Positions 27,261 through 38,306 are shown, numbered from the stretch's first letter. The stretch is 40,943 nucleotides of DNA from Flavobacteriaceae bacterium (GCA_029248185.1 JAQWJV010000022.1:1-40943), one strand, 5' to 3'. Notes: generated by a model not told the origin, from the letters alone. Program-made: numbers and translations.

Positions 27261-30004
27261 AGAGATTTTTTTACTGCTATTTCTTGGAATCCTTCTATGA
27301 CGTCATCAATCTTGATGTCATTATAATTTTTTATTTGAAGTCCACAGTCATATCCTTTGGTAACTTCTTTCGCATCATCCTTAAATCGCTTCAGCGAAAT
27401 TAGAGAGCCTGTATGAATAACAACTCCTTCTCTTATAATTCGAATTCCTGAATTCCTTAGGATTTTACCTGTAGTGACCATACAACCTGCAATTGTACCA
27501 ATTTTAGAAATTTTAAAGGTTTCACGAATTTGAGCCGTACCTGTAATTTCCTCGCGCATCTCTGGAGAAAGCATTCCCTCCATGGCGTCTTTGATATCGT
27601 TGATCGCATCATAGATAATAGAGTAAGATCGGATATCAATTTCTTCCTTGTCGGCTATTGTTCTTGCGTTACCCATAGGACGCACATTAAATCCAATAAC
27701 AATGGCATCGGATGCTGAAGCTAGAAGAACATCAGATTCTGTAATTGCTCCTACTCCTTTATGAATGATATTAATTTCAATTTCGCTAGTTGATAATTTC
27801 TGCAAAGAATCCGTCAATGCCTCTACAGAACCATCAACATCTCCCTTGAGAATGATATTTAATTCTTTGAAGTCTCCTAGAGCAATTCTTCTTCCAATTT
27901 CATCAAGAGTAATATGACGTTGGGTACGAACACTTTGCTCTCGAATCAATTGCGTTCTTTTTGCAGCAATTTGTTTGGCTTCCTTTTCATCTTCTAAAAT
28001 CACAAAGGCATCACCTGCCTGTGGCGCTCCATCTAGACCTAAAATTGACACTGGAGTTGCTGGGGGTGCTTCTGTTAAATTCATTCCTCGCTCATTCACA
28101 ATGGCCTTTACCTTACCACTGTGTTTTCCCGCAAGCATGTAATCGCCCATTTTAAGTGTTCCATTTTGAATCAAAACAGTAGAGACATATCCACGACCTT
28201 TATCCAAGAAGGCTTCAACTACCGTACCTCGGGACATTCTGGAGGGATTTGCTTTTAACTCTAATAGCTCCGCTTCTAACAGCACTTTCTCTAAAAGTTC
28301 ATTCACACCAATTCCTTTTAGTGCAGAAACATCTTGAGATTGGATTTTTCCTCCCCATTCTTCTACCATCAAATTCATTCCGGCAAGAGCTTCTTTGATT
28401 TTGTCAGGATTGGCGTCGGGTTTATCAATTTTATTGATGGCAAATATTATAGGAACCCCTGCAGCTTGAGCATGACTAATGGCCTCCTTTGTTTGAGGCA
28501 TGATATCATCGTCTGCGGCAACAACAATAATGGCAATATCGGTTACTTGCGCCCCACGAGCACGCATGGCTGTAAAAGCTTCGTGACCCGGTGTATCTAA
28601 AAAGGTAATCTTTTGCCCATTTTCTAAAGTCACTCCGTAAGCGCCAATATGTTGAGTAATTCCTCCTGACTCCCCTGCAATGACATTCTCTTTTCTAATG
28701 TAATCAAGTAAAGATGTTTTTCCATGATCTACGTGTCCCATCACCGTAACAATAGGTGCACGCGGCATTAAATCTTCTTCTGAATCAACTTCGTCGACAA
28801 TATTTTCTTCTAAATCTGCCTTTTCAAAAGACACTTCATATCCAAACTCGTCAGCTACAATACTTAAAGTTTCAGCATCCAGACGTTGATTCATGGTAAC
28901 CATGATTCCAAGACTCATACAGGCTGAAATAATTTCAGTAGAACTAATTTCCATCATGGTGGCTACTTCTCCAACGGTAATGAATTCAGTTACCTTAAGC
29001 AATTTACTGTCAGCCTCCATCTGGGCCATTTCCTCTTCAGTCTTCTGACGGTGTTGCACACGTTTGTCACGGCGGTATTTGGCTCCTTTGGATTTGTTAG
29101 ATTTCCCTTGTAGTTTTTCAAGAGTTTCTCTAATTTGCTTTTGAACTTCTTCTTCTGAAGGCTCTTCTTTTTTAACGACTTCTTGTCTTGGACCTCTTCG
29201 TCCATTTCGATTTCCAGCGTTATTTTTATTTCTGTTGTTGTTTCCAGCATTTGGATTTGGAGAAGGCTTCACGTCTTTGCTTATACGTTTTCGCTTTCTT
29301 TTACGTGCATCCACAACTGTTTTCTCTTTTTTATTTACTTCATCAAGATTGATGGTCTGTCCTGTTTTTTTCGGACCTGATAATTTTTGATACTGTGTCT
29401 TGAGTGTTTCATTTTCTGGCTCTTCTTGAGTAACGTCTTTCTTTACCTCAGTAGCCTTTTCTTCTGACTGAACAATCACTTCTGGCGGGGCTACTGTGGG
29501 TGTTTTCTCTGAAGGGGTTTTGACTTCTGGCACAGGAGTCTCTGTTTTCACCTCCTCCTTTTGAACTTCTTCAACGGCAGGGGCCTCAACCGCTTTAGGT
29601 GCTTCTTCAACGGCATCCTGTTTATCTTGCTTTTTTGGAGTACTCACCGAATCCAAATCAATTTTCCCTAATGTTTTGGGCTTTTCGATCGCTACACGAT
29701 TCGATTTGAGAGATTCTCTTTTGGCAATTTGCTCTAGTCGGTCTTGCTCTTTTTTCTCTTGAATGACACGCAAGTCTTCTTTCTCTTTACGCTTTTCTTC
29801 ACTCACTTCATGAGATGCGTCTTTTTTGGATTTGTCCGTAACGAATTCATCCAAAAGCGTATTGTACACTTCTGTAGTGATTTTTGTTGTTGGACGTGCT
29901 TCAACGTCCATTCCTTTTTGAGACAGAAATTCGACAGCACGATCCAAGGAAATGTTCAATTCCCTCAAAACTTTGTTTAGTCGAATACTCGGTTGGTCAG
30001 TCAT
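27257..30004 (-). CDS. infB: Translation initiation factor IF-2
   Basis: A 915-residue IF-2. The N-terminus has an IF2_N-like helix region ([20 protein letters not shown]), then a long Lys/Glu-rich linker (about 70-330) and a second IF2_N module. The GTPase domain shows G1 [11 protein letters not shown] (about 420), G3 DTPGHEAF and G4 NKID; domains II-IV follow, with the fMet-tRNA-binding C-terminus. It recruits initiator tRNA to the 30S subunit and promotes subunit joining. It lies 42 bases after nusA in the conserved rimP-nusA-infB order. Confidence 0.97.
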   Translation of the reverse strand: MTDQPSIRLNKVLRELNISLDRAVEFLSQKGMDVEARPTTKITTEVYNTLLDEFVTDKSKKDASHEVSEEKRKEKEDLRVIQEKKEQDRLEQIAKRESLKSNRVAIEKPKTLGKIDLDSVSTPKKQDKQDAVEEAPKAVEAPAVEEVQKEEVKTETPVPEVKTPSEKTPTVAPPEVIVQSEEKATEVKKDVTQEEPENETLKTQYQKLSGPKKTGQTINLDEVNKKEKTVVDARKRKRKRISKDVKPSPNPNAGNNNRNKNNAGNRNGRRGPRQEVVKKEEPSEEEVQKQIRETLEKLQGKSNKSKGAKYRRDKRVQHRQKTEEEMAQMEADSKLLKVTEFITVGEVATMMEISSTEIISACMSLGIMVTMNQRLDAETLSIVADEFGYEVSFEKADLEENIVDEVDSEEDLMPRAPIVTVMGHVDHGKTSLLDYIRKENVIAGESGGITQHIGAYGVTLENGQKITFLDTPGHEAFTAMRARGAQVTDIAIIVVAADDDIMPQTKEAISHAQAAGVPIIFAINKIDKPDANPDKIKEALAGMNLMVEEWGGKIQSQDVSALKGIGVNELLEKVLLEAELLELKANPSRMSRGTVVEAFLDKGRGYVSTVLIQNGTLKMGDYMLAGKHSGKVKAIVNERGMNLTEAPPATPVSILGLDGAPQAGDAFVILEDEKEAKQIAAKRTQLIREQSVRTQRHITLDEIGRRIALGDFKELNIILKGDVDGSVEALTDSLQKLSTSEIEINIIHKGVGAITESDVLLASASDAIVIGFNVRPMGNARTIADKEEIDIRSYSIIYDAINDIKDAMEGMLSPEMREEITGTAQIRETFKISKIGTIAGCMVTTGKILRNSGIRIIREGVVIHTGSLISLKRFKDDAKEVTKGYDCGLQIKNYNDIKIDDVIEGFQEIAVKKSL

Positions 30005-30046
30005 ATATTAATTTCTATTTACAAAAATAACAATAATTTTTGCAGT

Positions 30047-31279
30047 CTATTCTTCAAATTCTTCTTTTAGGATTCTAAGCACGTCATCCACAGTCTCTTC
30101 TTCAAGATCTGTACGCTTAATTAAATCCGTCTTTTCTAATTCTAAAATACTTTTGGCAGTATCTAAACCTACCTTTTTAAACTCCTCAATGATCCATCCT
30201 TCGATTTCGTCACTGAATTCTTTTAATTCAATATCTTCTTCTACTCCTTCTCTAAAGACATCAATCTCATAACCCGTTAATTTTCCGGCTAATCTGATAT
30301 TTGTACCTCCTTTACCAATTGCTTTGGAAACTTCTTCTGGATTTAAAAACACCTCTACTCTTTTAGTTTCTTCATTGATTTTTAATGAATTCACTTTAGC
30401 CGGACTTAAAGCACGAGCGATAAATAATTGTAGATTATTTGTGTAATTAATGACATCGATATTTTCATTTCCAAGTTCTCGTACTATTCCATGAATACGC
30501 GACCCTTTCATTCCAACACAAGCTCCAACAGGATCAATTCGATCATCGTATGAATCTACTGCTACTTTTGCTTTTTCACCTGGAATTCGCACCGCTTTTT
30601 TGATCGTGATAAGTCCATCAAAAACTTCAGGGATTTCTTGCTCAAATAATTTTTCTAGGAAAATGGGAGAGGTTCTGGAAAGAATAATTCTGGGCTTATT
30701 CCCTCTTAATTCAACCGTTTCAATAATCCCTCTAACATTATCTCCTTTTCTGAAAAAATCACTGGGAATCTGTCTGTCTTTGGGTAAAATGATTTCATTC
30801 CCATCGTCGTCAAGAAGGATAATTTCTCTACTTCTGATATGATGTACTTCTGCTGTATATAGATCTCCTTCCCGATCTTTAAATTGTTTAAAGATGGTTG
30901 TACTGTCGTGTTCAAATATTTTAGCCACAAGGTTTTGTCTAAGATGCTGGATGGTTCGTCTTCCAAGATCAACCAGTTTCACCTCTTCAGAAACATCCTC
31001 CCCAACTTCAAAGTCAGGTTCTATCATACGTGCTTCTTTGAGTTCAATTTCTTGATTAGGGTCTTCAACCATACCGTCTTCAACAACGATACGATTTCTC
31101 CATATCTCTAAATCTCCTTTGTCAGGATTGATAATGATATCAAAATTTTCATCCGATCCAAATTTACGTTTAAGTGTGTTTTTGAAAACATCTTCTAAAA
31201 TCACCATGAGGGTTACACGGTCAATTAATTTGTCATCTTTAAATTCTGAAAAAGAATCAATTAAGGCTAAATTTTCCAT
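30047..31279 (-). CDS. nusA: Transcription termination/antitermination protein NusA
   Basis: From ATG 31279 the protein has 410 residues starting MENLALIDSFSEFKDDK. It has the NusA N-terminal RNA-polymerase-binding domain (about 1-125), an S1 domain and two KH domains (GACVGMKGSRIHGIVREL and EEVSKAIGKGGTNIRLAGKL), with a short C-terminus lacking long acidic repeats. NusA modulates pausing, termination and antitermination. A TTG at 31285 would add two residues; the ATG is preferred. It follows rimP by 13 bases. Confidence 0.96.
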   Translation of the reverse strand: MENLALIDSFSEFKDDKLIDRVTLMVILEDVFKNTLKRKFGSDENFDIIINPDKGDLEIWRNRIVVEDGMVEDPNQEIELKEARMIEPDFEVGEDVSEEVKLVDLGRRTIQHLRQNLVAKIFEHDSTTIFKQFKDREGDLYTAEVHHIRSREIILLDDDGNEIILPKDRQIPSDFFRKGDNVRGIIETVELRGNKPRIILSRTSPIFLEKLFEQEIPEVFDGLITIKKAVRIPGEKAKVAVDSYDDRIDPVGACVGMKGSRIHGIVRELGNENIDVINYTNNLQLFIARALSPAKVNSLKINEETKRVEVFLNPEEVSKAIGKGGTNIRLAGKLTGYEIDVFREGVEEDIELKEFSDEIEGWIIEEFKKVGLDTAKSILELEKTDLIKRTDLEEETVDDVLRILKEEFEE

Positions 31280-31292
31280 ATTCAACTATTTT

Positions 31293-31757
31293 CTATTTGA
31301 CGAGTACTTTCGCATTATTAATTTCTTTGTACGAAAGTGATTTTTGTTTTGTTACTGTAACTTTTCCTTTTCCTACCGGCTTAGGTTCTCTTTGTTTCCA
31401 CTCTAAAGTGAATTCTTGATCATCAGCCGCAGTCAATATTCCTTCTAGCGAGCTAGCATCGGTCAATTCGACTCGTAATTTTCGACCTACATTTTTTATG
31501 TATTGTCTACTGTTCAATAGCGGACTTCCAACTCCAGCAGAGGCAACCTCTAGTGAGAAATCAAATTCCTCACGGTCTATATTGTGTTCTATCGCTCTGC
31601 TTACATTCATACAGTCCTTGAGAGTAACACCTTGGTCACCATCTAGGGTGATATGAATGCTATTGTCACTTCCTATTTTTAATTGAATAAGAAATAACGA
31701 GCTGTTTTCTTCTAAGGAAGCCTCTAATAATGTTTCTACTTTTGAACGAAAATTCAT
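31293..31757 (-). CDS. rimP: Ribosome maturation factor RimP
   Basis: A 154-residue protein of normal length. The signature FSLEVASAGVGSPL is present, as is the VSRAIEHNID segment of the N-terminal domain. RimP assists 30S maturation. It heads the rimP-nusA-infB operon. The start at 31757 gives the family-like MNFRSKVETLLEASL; a candidate -7 element lies about 60 bases upstream. Confidence 0.95.
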   Translation of the reverse strand: MNFRSKVETLLEASLEENSSLFLIQLKIGSDNSIHITLDGDQGVTLKDCMNVSRAIEHNIDREEFDFSLEVASAGVGSPLLNSRQYIKNVGRKLRVELTDASSLEGILTAADDQEFTLEWKQREPKPVGKGKVTVTKQKSLSYKEINNAKVLVK

Positions 31758-31815
31758 ACCAAAAAAAAAAGGGACTTATAGTCTCCTCTTATCTTATTAG
31801 TTCGATAATATTTCG

Positions 31816-31823
31816 CAAATATA
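31816..31823 (-). promoter_or_regulatory. Candidate -7 element of the rimP-nusA-infB operon
   Basis: The minus strand reads TATATTTG, matching TAnnTTTG, 58 bases before the rimP ATG and inside the divergent gap to the receptor gene. No TTG lies at the right distance upstream. I saw no TAnnTTTG on the plus strand for the receptor gene. Confidence 0.35.
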
Positions 31824-31897
31824 CATATTTTGCCCCAGTAAATCATGATTTAGTATCATTTTTTGTACATTTAAATATCTCAAATTTTATCAATATC

Positions 31898-34678
31898 ATG
31901 AAAAACATAACCTCAGTTACATTTTTTTTAGCCTTCCTATTTTTGCCTCACATTTTATTTTCTCAAAATACAATCACGGGGAATGTAAAAGACCCTTTCG
32001 GGAATCCCTTGTTTGGTGCCAATGTTCTCATTCAAGGAACCACTGAAGGAACCACTACAGATCAATATGGAGATTTCAGCATACAAACTTCACAATCCCT
32101 TCCATTAAATATTGACATTTCCTTTATTGGGTATGAGACCCTAGTGTATACTGTATATGATTTAAATGCAATCGAAATCAACTTGAAGCCAGGAAATGAA
32201 TTTGATGAAATTATAGTCTCAGCATCAAGAAAAGCGGAAAAACTTCAGGAAGCTCCTGCTGCAGTATCGGTTATTTCTGCCCGACAATTATCCCAATCCG
32301 GAGGAAGCATTTCTCCTTTACGCGCCTTAATCAACACCCCTGGAGTGGATTTACAACAACAAACAGGTCAAAGAATCAATATTGCCCTAAGGGGAGGAAG
32401 TAGTGTTTTCTCAACGAATGTTTTTCCACTTTTAGATTATCGCTCTTTAATCTCTCCCGGTTTGGAATATTTTGACTCTCAAAACTCCCCTTTAAACACG
32501 ATAGATTTGGAACGAATCGAGGTTGTGTTGGGTCCGGGGTCCGCATTATATGGCCCCGATGTAACTACCGGTGTAATTCACTTCATCTCAAAAGACCCCT
32601 TTAAATATGCCGGAACAACAACGGAATTAGTTTACGGTGAACGCAATACTTTTAAAGCTGCCATGCGTCATGCAGGCCATAACAAAAAAGAAACCTTTGG
32701 ATACAAAGTGAATTTCAGATATGGAAGTGGAAAAGATTTTACGCTCAATCCCGATGATCCTGAGGATAAAAAAATACTGGACACTTTTAAAACATCCATA
32801 AACCGTTCCCAAATCAATAGTGATGGCAATGTCGATACGGATGCCACAGGCATAAAACTATTTGATGTACCACAAACTCAAAAAGAAGACTACTGGGCCA
32901 GCGCAGCGAACGCATCCCTCTATTTCAGACCTAAAAATGGGATGGAAATAGTTACTGCGGGTGGATGAAATGGTGGAAATGCCATTTTTTACAATGATCT
33001 GGGAGAAGGACAAGTTCATGGTAATGAATATTGGGCTCAAACCCGGTTCAATTATAAAGGATGGTTCGCTCAAACTTACTACATCAAAAATGACGGTGGA
33101 AATGACAAAAATCCAACCTATTTAAACAGAACAGGAATTATCGTTCCACTAAAAAGAGGACATTATGAAGCCCAACTACAATATAATTTTGATTTTAAAT
33201 CCTTTTTAAATTCCGAGTGGACCGTCGGAATTGATTACAGAAATGCAACTGCAGAAACTCAAAACCATGTATACGGGCGTCACGAGAACGAGGATGATTA
33301 CACTATTTTTGGCGGCTACACCCAGGGAAAGTTTAAGCTAGATCCCAAGCTGGATTTATTTTTATCAGGACGTTACGATGGCTATAATTTCACTTCGGAA
33401 AAAACATTTTCTCCCAGAGCGGCATTCGTTTATAAACTTACCCCAGAACATAATTTTCGTTTAACCTACAACAAAGCTGCAAATCCAATTCCAGCATCAG
33501 ATATCTATTTTGATTTACCCATCCAAACGGAAGCTGGTATTTTAGATGTGTGGGTTTTAGGGACAAAAAACCCATACACTTTTGCCTCAAACCAAGAAAT
33601 TGATTGGTTAATACCAGGTGTACCCAATACTCCTTATGCAGCAGGGTTCCCCCTGGCAGCAGCATTTCAAGCAGTAACTGGTGAGGTTCTTGTAGGCTTA
33701 CAAGCTTTAGCTCAAGATCCTAGATATGCTTCCTTGGCACCACTCCTCCCTCTCGTTGAGGGGGTCATCCAAAACTCTGTCCCCAATGGATTTGCTCCCG
33801 TAGTAAGTCAAGATACAGAAGGACAACCTTTAATGGCTCAAGGGGGAAGAGGAAATTTAATCTCTAGCTTAACTTCTTATGAATTGGGATACAAAGGATC
33901 CATTGGAAACCGATTTGCCTTTGGGTTCAACATCTTTCATTTGAGACAAACGGGAGGAGCTGGTTTTCAACAAATCACTCCCAATATTTCCATTTCAAGT
34001 CTTTCACCCGAATTAGCCCAAGGAGTTTTAGACAATGCCTTACCTCAGCTAAACCAAGGGTTACAAAGTTTAGGTTTTGACCCAGCAACAGCCGGTGCTA
34101 CAGCAGCACTCATTGGTCAACAACTGGATCTAGCCTACCAACAAGCTGGACAAATATTCCTGAACTCTCTTAGTTAGGCTGGATTACCTTTTCATGGAGT
34201 ACTGCCCATTGAAGAAAGCCCTAGTGGTGAAGCAGCAAAGCTAATCTTTGGGTATTTAACCCGAGATCAAGATCGTGTAACCCAAGACTGGGGAGCTGAA
34301 ATTAATACCAAACTCGCTTTAACTGAATCGTGGATTGTCAATGCAAACTATTCTTATTTCAATCTTCCTAAAGGAGAGGCGGGAGATTTAAATTTTCCTC
34401 AAAATAAAATAAGATTTGGAATGCAATACTTACCCCAAACCAAACTCAGTGGTTCAATAAATTATCAGTACGATCAAGCCTATACATCAAATAATGCAAA
34501 TTATCCTGGAAAGATTGATGCAAAATCACTCTTTGATGCAACGCTAGGGTATCAAGTCTCCGAGGGATCAAAATTTGAACTTTCGGCAACAAACCTATTC
34601 AATAATGAATTTAGAGCCCTTCCTGGTTTTCCGAAAATTGGAAGAACAATAACAGCTCGAATCGTTGCTGAATTTTAA
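31898..34678 (+). pseudogene. TonB-dependent receptor interrupted by two in-frame stop codons
   Basis: One continuous frame of about 926 codons encodes a SusC/RagA- or CirA-like receptor broken only by TGA at 32966-32968 and TAG at 34175-34177. Domains: signal peptide (MKNITSVTFFLAFLFLPHIL, then FSQ), carboxypeptidase-regulatory-like domain (about 25-110), plug (EIIVSASRKAEKLQEAPAAV to ERIEVVLGPGSALYGPDVTT), then beta-barrel with a family-like C-terminus (LFDATLGYQVSEGSKFELSA to RTITARIVAEF). There is no frameshift and coding character is intact throughout, so decay is recent or the stops are errors. The first stop leaves about 356 residues, too short for a barrel. It is 40 bases upstream of the beta-helix gene. 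Substrate unknown. Confidence 0.85.
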
Positions 34679-34718
34679 TAAAAACAATTACCTTGAGTTC
34701 TTTAATATCAAAAATTAC

Positions 34719-35996
34719 ATGAAAAAATTTCTTTATTTAGTGGTTGGTGTTCTAATCCTAATTTTTGTTTTATGGCTTTTTCCAGAGCCCATGCCAGAGT
34801 ATATTCCTGAGCGAGATTACATCGATATGGAGGCTGAAATTTTAGAGTCTTTCATTCTCGCGAAAGACAGTAGCGTTATCCAACTTCCCGAAGGTCACTT
34901 TTTATTTTCTCAAGCCTTGAGTTTAGACGACAAAAAACACCTAACCATCAGGGGAATGGGAATGGATAAAACCATTCTCTCCTTTAAAGGACAAGTTAAA
35001 GGAGCAGAAGGAATAAAAGTGACTCAATGTAAAAATTTAATAATTGAAGACCTTGCCATAGAAGATGCTGCGGGTGATAATTTGAAAATTAGCGACTCTG
35101 ACTCCATCGTTCTTAGAAGAGTACGTTCCGCTTGGACTGGAAAAGTTTCCACCAAAAATGGTGCCTATGCGCTTTATCCTGTTCTGTGCTCCAACCTATT
35201 AATTGAAGAATGTGAAGCCATAGGTGCTTCAGATGCTGGAATTTATGTGGGACAATCAAAAAATGTAATTATTCGAAATAATAAAGCCTATTATAACGTG
35301 GCGGGCATTGAAAGTGAAAATAGTTCAAATATTGAAATCTATGGAAATGAAGCCTATGAAAACACCACAGGATTACTCATTTTCAATTTGCCTCAACTCA
35401 CTGTTTATGGAGAAAATATTCGTGCTTATGACAACACAATCTACAACAACAATATTCCCAACTTCGGAGTTAAAGGTTCTATTGTAAGTGCCGTTCCCAA
35501 GGGTACAGGAGTTGTTATTATGGCTACTAAAAATGTAACTTTTTCAAAAAACACCATTCGTGATCATAAAACGGTAAATTTGTCTGTGGTCAGCTATGAG
35601 CTCTTTGCTGCAGATGATGATCCAGAAAATACTACCTTAGATCAAGAAGCTGAAAATCGAGGTATACGAAGTGTTGATTCTGACTACACTCAAGATGTAA
35701 CATACAACGTCTATCCTAAAGACATATTGATCCACGAAAACGCATTTGAAAATAAATTTAGCTTCCCAACGCTTTCTAACGATTATGGAATTTTAATGTT
35801 TATGAAAAATAAAATGACCATACCCGATATTGTATATGATGGAATTTTACCCAAAAATATCCCTCTGCAAAGTCCAGAATATAAAATTTGCCTTGACAAT
35901 AACGGTGAGATCAATTTTGTGATGATGGATGCTGCAAATGATTTTGAAAATTTCTCCAATGATCAGACCCCATTCGATTGTAAAATGATTTTGTAG
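34719..35996 (+). CDS. Parallel beta-helix repeat protein, membrane-anchored
   Basis: A 425-residue protein starting MKKFLYLVVGVLILIFVLWL, a signal anchor or uncleaved signal peptide. The body has short tandem repeats of a right-handed beta-helix (NLIIEDLAIEDAAGDNLKIS, NLLIEECEAIGASDAGIYVG, NVIIRNNKAYYNVAGIESEN, NIEIYGNEAYENTTGLLIFN), the fold of carbohydrate-active proteins and of NosD-type copper-insertion proteins. It resembles the family (TIGR03805, as I recall) that regularly occurs next to TIGR03806 dihaem cytochrome-like proteins, as here, 8 bases downstream. ATG 34719 was chosen because it begins the hydrophobic segment. No catalytic residues can be assigned; the function is unknown. 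Confidence 0.8.
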   Translation: MKKFLYLVVGVLILIFVLWLFPEPMPEYIPERDYIDMEAEILESFILAKDSSVIQLPEGHFLFSQALSLDDKKHLTIRGMGMDKTILSFKGQVKGAEGIKVTQCKNLIIEDLAIEDAAGDNLKISDSDSIVLRRVRSAWTGKVSTKNGAYALYPVLCSNLLIEECEAIGASDAGIYVGQSKNVIIRNNKAYYNVAGIESENSSNIEIYGNEAYENTTGLLIFNLPQLTVYGENIRAYDNTIYNNNIPNFGVKGSIVSAVPKGTGVVIMATKNVTFSKNTIRDHKTVNLSVVSYELFAADDDPENTTLDQEAENRGIRSVDSDYTQDVTYNVYPKDILIHENAFENKFSFPTLSNDYGILMFMKNKMTIPDIVYDGILPKNIPLQSPEYKICLDNNGEINFVMMDAANDFENFSNDQTPFDCKMIL

Positions 35997-36004
35997 TTTT
36001 ACCC

Positions 36005-37099
36005 ATGATGAAGGTCTCAATAAACGTTCTTTACATACTTCTTTTGCTTTTGGGAGCCTGTTTAGATGCACCAAAAGTAACCAATGCTCCTACTGCAAAA
36101 CGAGTTGTTCCAATCCAACCCTTACTCTCACAAAAGACGAATGAAAAGCAAAAACTATCTGAATATGGATTTTTCGAAGCTCCTCTATCCGATTTAATTC
36201 CCAATCCTCGTGTTTATTCTTATGAGGTAAATACGCCTTTATTTAGCGATTATGCCTCCAAAAAAAGATTCCTTTATTTGCCCGATGCAACTCAAATGGA
36301 GTTTAGCCCTACAGCAAGTACATTACACTTTGAAAAGGGAAGTGTATTGATTAAAAACTTCTATTACCCGACTTCTGATGGCCAAGAGAGGATCATAGAA
36401 ACACGTTTATTAATTAAAGAAAAAGAGGGGTGGAAACCCTTAAATTACATTTGGAATGAAGAGCAATCTGACGCCTCCCTCAATTATATTGGAGCCGATA
36501 TAGAAGTAGAATGGATTAAAAATGAAACACATATTCAGAAAGTAAATTACAGTGTTCCTAACTTAAATCAGTGTAAAAATTGTCATATTTCAGATTCCGA
36601 CATCACTCCAATCGGTCTCAGCATCGCTCAATTAAACCGAAAGAATCCTTTGTTGTCTGTTGACAAAAACCAACTCGCTTTTTTTCAAGAAGCCAAACTG
36701 ATAAAAAATCTTCCTAAAAAAAATAACTGGTCAAAACTTCCTGTTTGGAATAATCCCTTGACAGGAAGTGTTGAGGAAAGAGCAAAAGCCTACTTGGATG
36801 CAAACTGTGCTTATTGTCACAGTCCAAAAGGGAGTGCCAAAAACTCCGGTTTGCATCTTAATTATACAGAAATCAACACAAGAAGCCGAGGAATTTACAA
36901 ACCTCCTGTCGCTGCCGGAAAGGGTTCGGGAGATCTCGTTTACGATATTGTACCCGGAGATCCTGAACATTCCATACTGCTCTACAGAATGAAAAGTAAA
37001 GATCCCTCCATTCAAATGCCCGAATTGGGGAGGTCTTTAGTTCATGAAGAAGGAATAGCGCTTATAAGCGAGTACATCCAAAACTTACAAAAGAAATAA
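36005..37099 (+). CDS. Dihaem c-type cytochrome-like lipoprotein (SO2930/HNE_0200 family)
   Basis: A 364-residue lipoprotein (lipobox LLGAC). Two haem-c sites are visible, NQCKNCHISDSD and NCAYCHSPKGSA, the second followed by an EHSILLYRMKSKDPSIQMPE segment that could supply a Met ligand. It matches the family known as SO2930 or HNE_0200 (TIGR03806). Such proteins should face the periplasm or outer leaflet and transfer electrons; the reaction is not known. ATGs at 36005 and 36008 are both possible. It is cotranscribed with the beta-helix gene. Confidence 0.85.
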   Translation: MMKVSINVLYILLLLLGACLDAPKVTNAPTAKRVVPIQPLLSQKTNEKQKLSEYGFFEAPLSDLIPNPRVYSYEVNTPLFSDYASKKRFLYLPDATQMEFSPTASTLHFEKGSVLIKNFYYPTSDGQERIIETRLLIKEKEGWKPLNYIWNEEQSDASLNYIGADIEVEWIKNETHIQKVNYSVPNLNQCKNCHISDSDITPIGLSIAQLNRKNPLLSVDKNQLAFFQEAKLIKNLPKKNNWSKLPVWNNPLTGSVEERAKAYLDANCAYCHSPKGSAKNSGLHLNYTEINTRSRGIYKPPVAAGKGSGDLVYDIVPGDPEHSILLYRMKSKDPSIQMPELGRSLVHEEGIALISEYIQNLQKK

Positions 37100-37143
37100 A
37101 CTCACATGCTCAAAATTTCCAGTACTCAATAAAGTACTTTAGC

Positions 37144-37175
37144 TTGCCTTTTTGCTATAATATTGCTTAATTTTG
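37144..37175 (+). promoter_or_regulatory. Candidate promoter for the VWA-AAA pair
   Basis: TTG (37144-37146), 21 bases, then TAATTTTG (37168-37175): a good -33/-7 pair for Bacteroidota, ending 6 bases before the ATG at 37182. Transcription would begin at or just before the start codon, giving a leaderless or nearly leaderless message. This also argues against the in-frame TTG at 37173 as the start. Confidence 0.45.
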
Positions 37176-37181
37176 GAGTCT

Positions 37182-38306
37182 ATGAAATTTGAAAAACGTA
37201 CTTCGGGCTTTCGTTTCACCAAACATAATGCTAAAGTACAGACTCCATTTGAACGCCTTTTTGAAATTTTCAAAGAGTTGATTACACACACCTCTGGCGA
37301 TTTTGACGAGGCCATTGACTGGTTACGGGAATTAGACAAAGAATACCACCTGACCACAGAAGATTATACCCTTGATGACTTTATCGAAGAGTTAAAAAAT
37401 AAATCTTTTATAGAGCCAAAAAAAGGTTCAGGAGGAAAAGGAGAAGGCTTTACATTAACAGCGAAAACAGAAAAATTACTACGAGAACATGCCTTAAATC
37501 AAATCTTTGGACAGTTAAAAAAAACCCGTTCTGGAAATCACAAAACCAATAAAGTAGGTCAAGGTCAGGATCATACGGGTGAATTTAAAGCCTATCAATT
37601 TGGCGATGGTTTAGAAAAAATAGCGGTTACAGAGAGTATTAAAAATGCTCAGATCAGAGCAATGGGAAATGATTTTAGCCTTCAAAATGAAGATTTAGTC
37701 ATCGAAGATTCCTTTTTCAAAACCCAAATGAGTACCGTGTTGATGATCGATATCAGTCACAGTATGATCTTGTACGGCGAAGATCGAATTACTCCTGCAA
37801 AAAAAGTAGCAATGGCGCTGGCTGAGCTCATCACAACACGCTATCCAAAAGACACCCTTGATATTTTGGTTTTTGGAAATGATGCTCGTCCCATTGCAGT
37901 AAAAGATATTCCTTATTTGGAAGTTGGACCTTATCACACCAATACAGTTGCTGGCCTTGAATTAGCAATGGACATGCTAAGACGAAAAAAGAACACCAAC
38001 AAACAAATTTTTATGATCACTGATGGAAAACCCAGCTGTTTAAAACTTCCTGATGGAACCTATTACAAAAACAGTGTTGGATTGGATGAAACCATTGTGG
38101 AAAAATGCTACAATATGGCACAACAAGCCAAAAAATTACATATACCCATTACCACATTTATGATTGCTCAAGATCCCTACTTAAAACAATTTGTAAGAGA
38201 GTTTACTGAGGCTAACCAAGGGAAAGCTTTCTTTACTGGATTAAAAGGCTTGGGCGAAATGATCTTTGAAGATTATGAAAAGAATAGAAAAAAACGTTTA
38301 GAATAA
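37182..38306 (+). CDS. VWA-domain protein paired with an AAA+ ATPase
   Basis: A 374-residue cytoplasmic protein. The N-terminal half (about 1-150) is charged and lacks known motifs; the C-terminal half is a von Willebrand A domain with the metal-ion site DISHS (about 190-194) in VLMIDISHSMILYGEDRITP, a later Thr in NTVAGLELAMD, and ITDGKPS. VWA proteins of this sort work with MoxR/Mg-chelatase-type ATPases to assemble or insert cofactors in target proteins. The AAA+ gene follows after 13 bases. The target is unknown; none of the neighbouring genes identifies it. Confidence 0.82.
   Translation: MKFEKRTSGFRFTKHNAKVQTPFERLFEIFKELITHTSGDFDEAIDWLRELDKEYHLTTEDYTLDDFIEELKNKSFIEPKKGSGGKGEGFTLTAKTEKLLREHALNQIFGQLKKTRSGNHKTNKVGQGQDHTGEFKAYQFGDGLEKIAVTESIKNAQIRAMGNDFSLQNEDLVIEDSFFKTQMSTVLMIDISHSMILYGEDRITPAKKVAMALAELITTRYPKDTLDILVFGNDARPIAVKDIPYLEVGPYHTNTVAGLELAMDMLRRKKNTNKQIFMITDGKPSCLKLPDGTYYKNSVGLDETIVEKCYNMAQQAKKLHIPITTFMIAQDPYLKQFVREFTEANQGKAFFTGLKGLGEMIFEDYEKNRKKRLE

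Noticed and set aside
32966-34177. Stop-codon reassignment (TGA or TAG read as amino acid)
   Set aside because: gcvH ends in TGA, and actD and the beta-helix gene end in TAG at places where homologues end, so both are true stops in this genome.
37109-37126. AGTACT repeat around a short loop after the cytochrome gene
   Set aside because: AGTACT is its own complement and the stem is only six pairs; the T run begins well after it.
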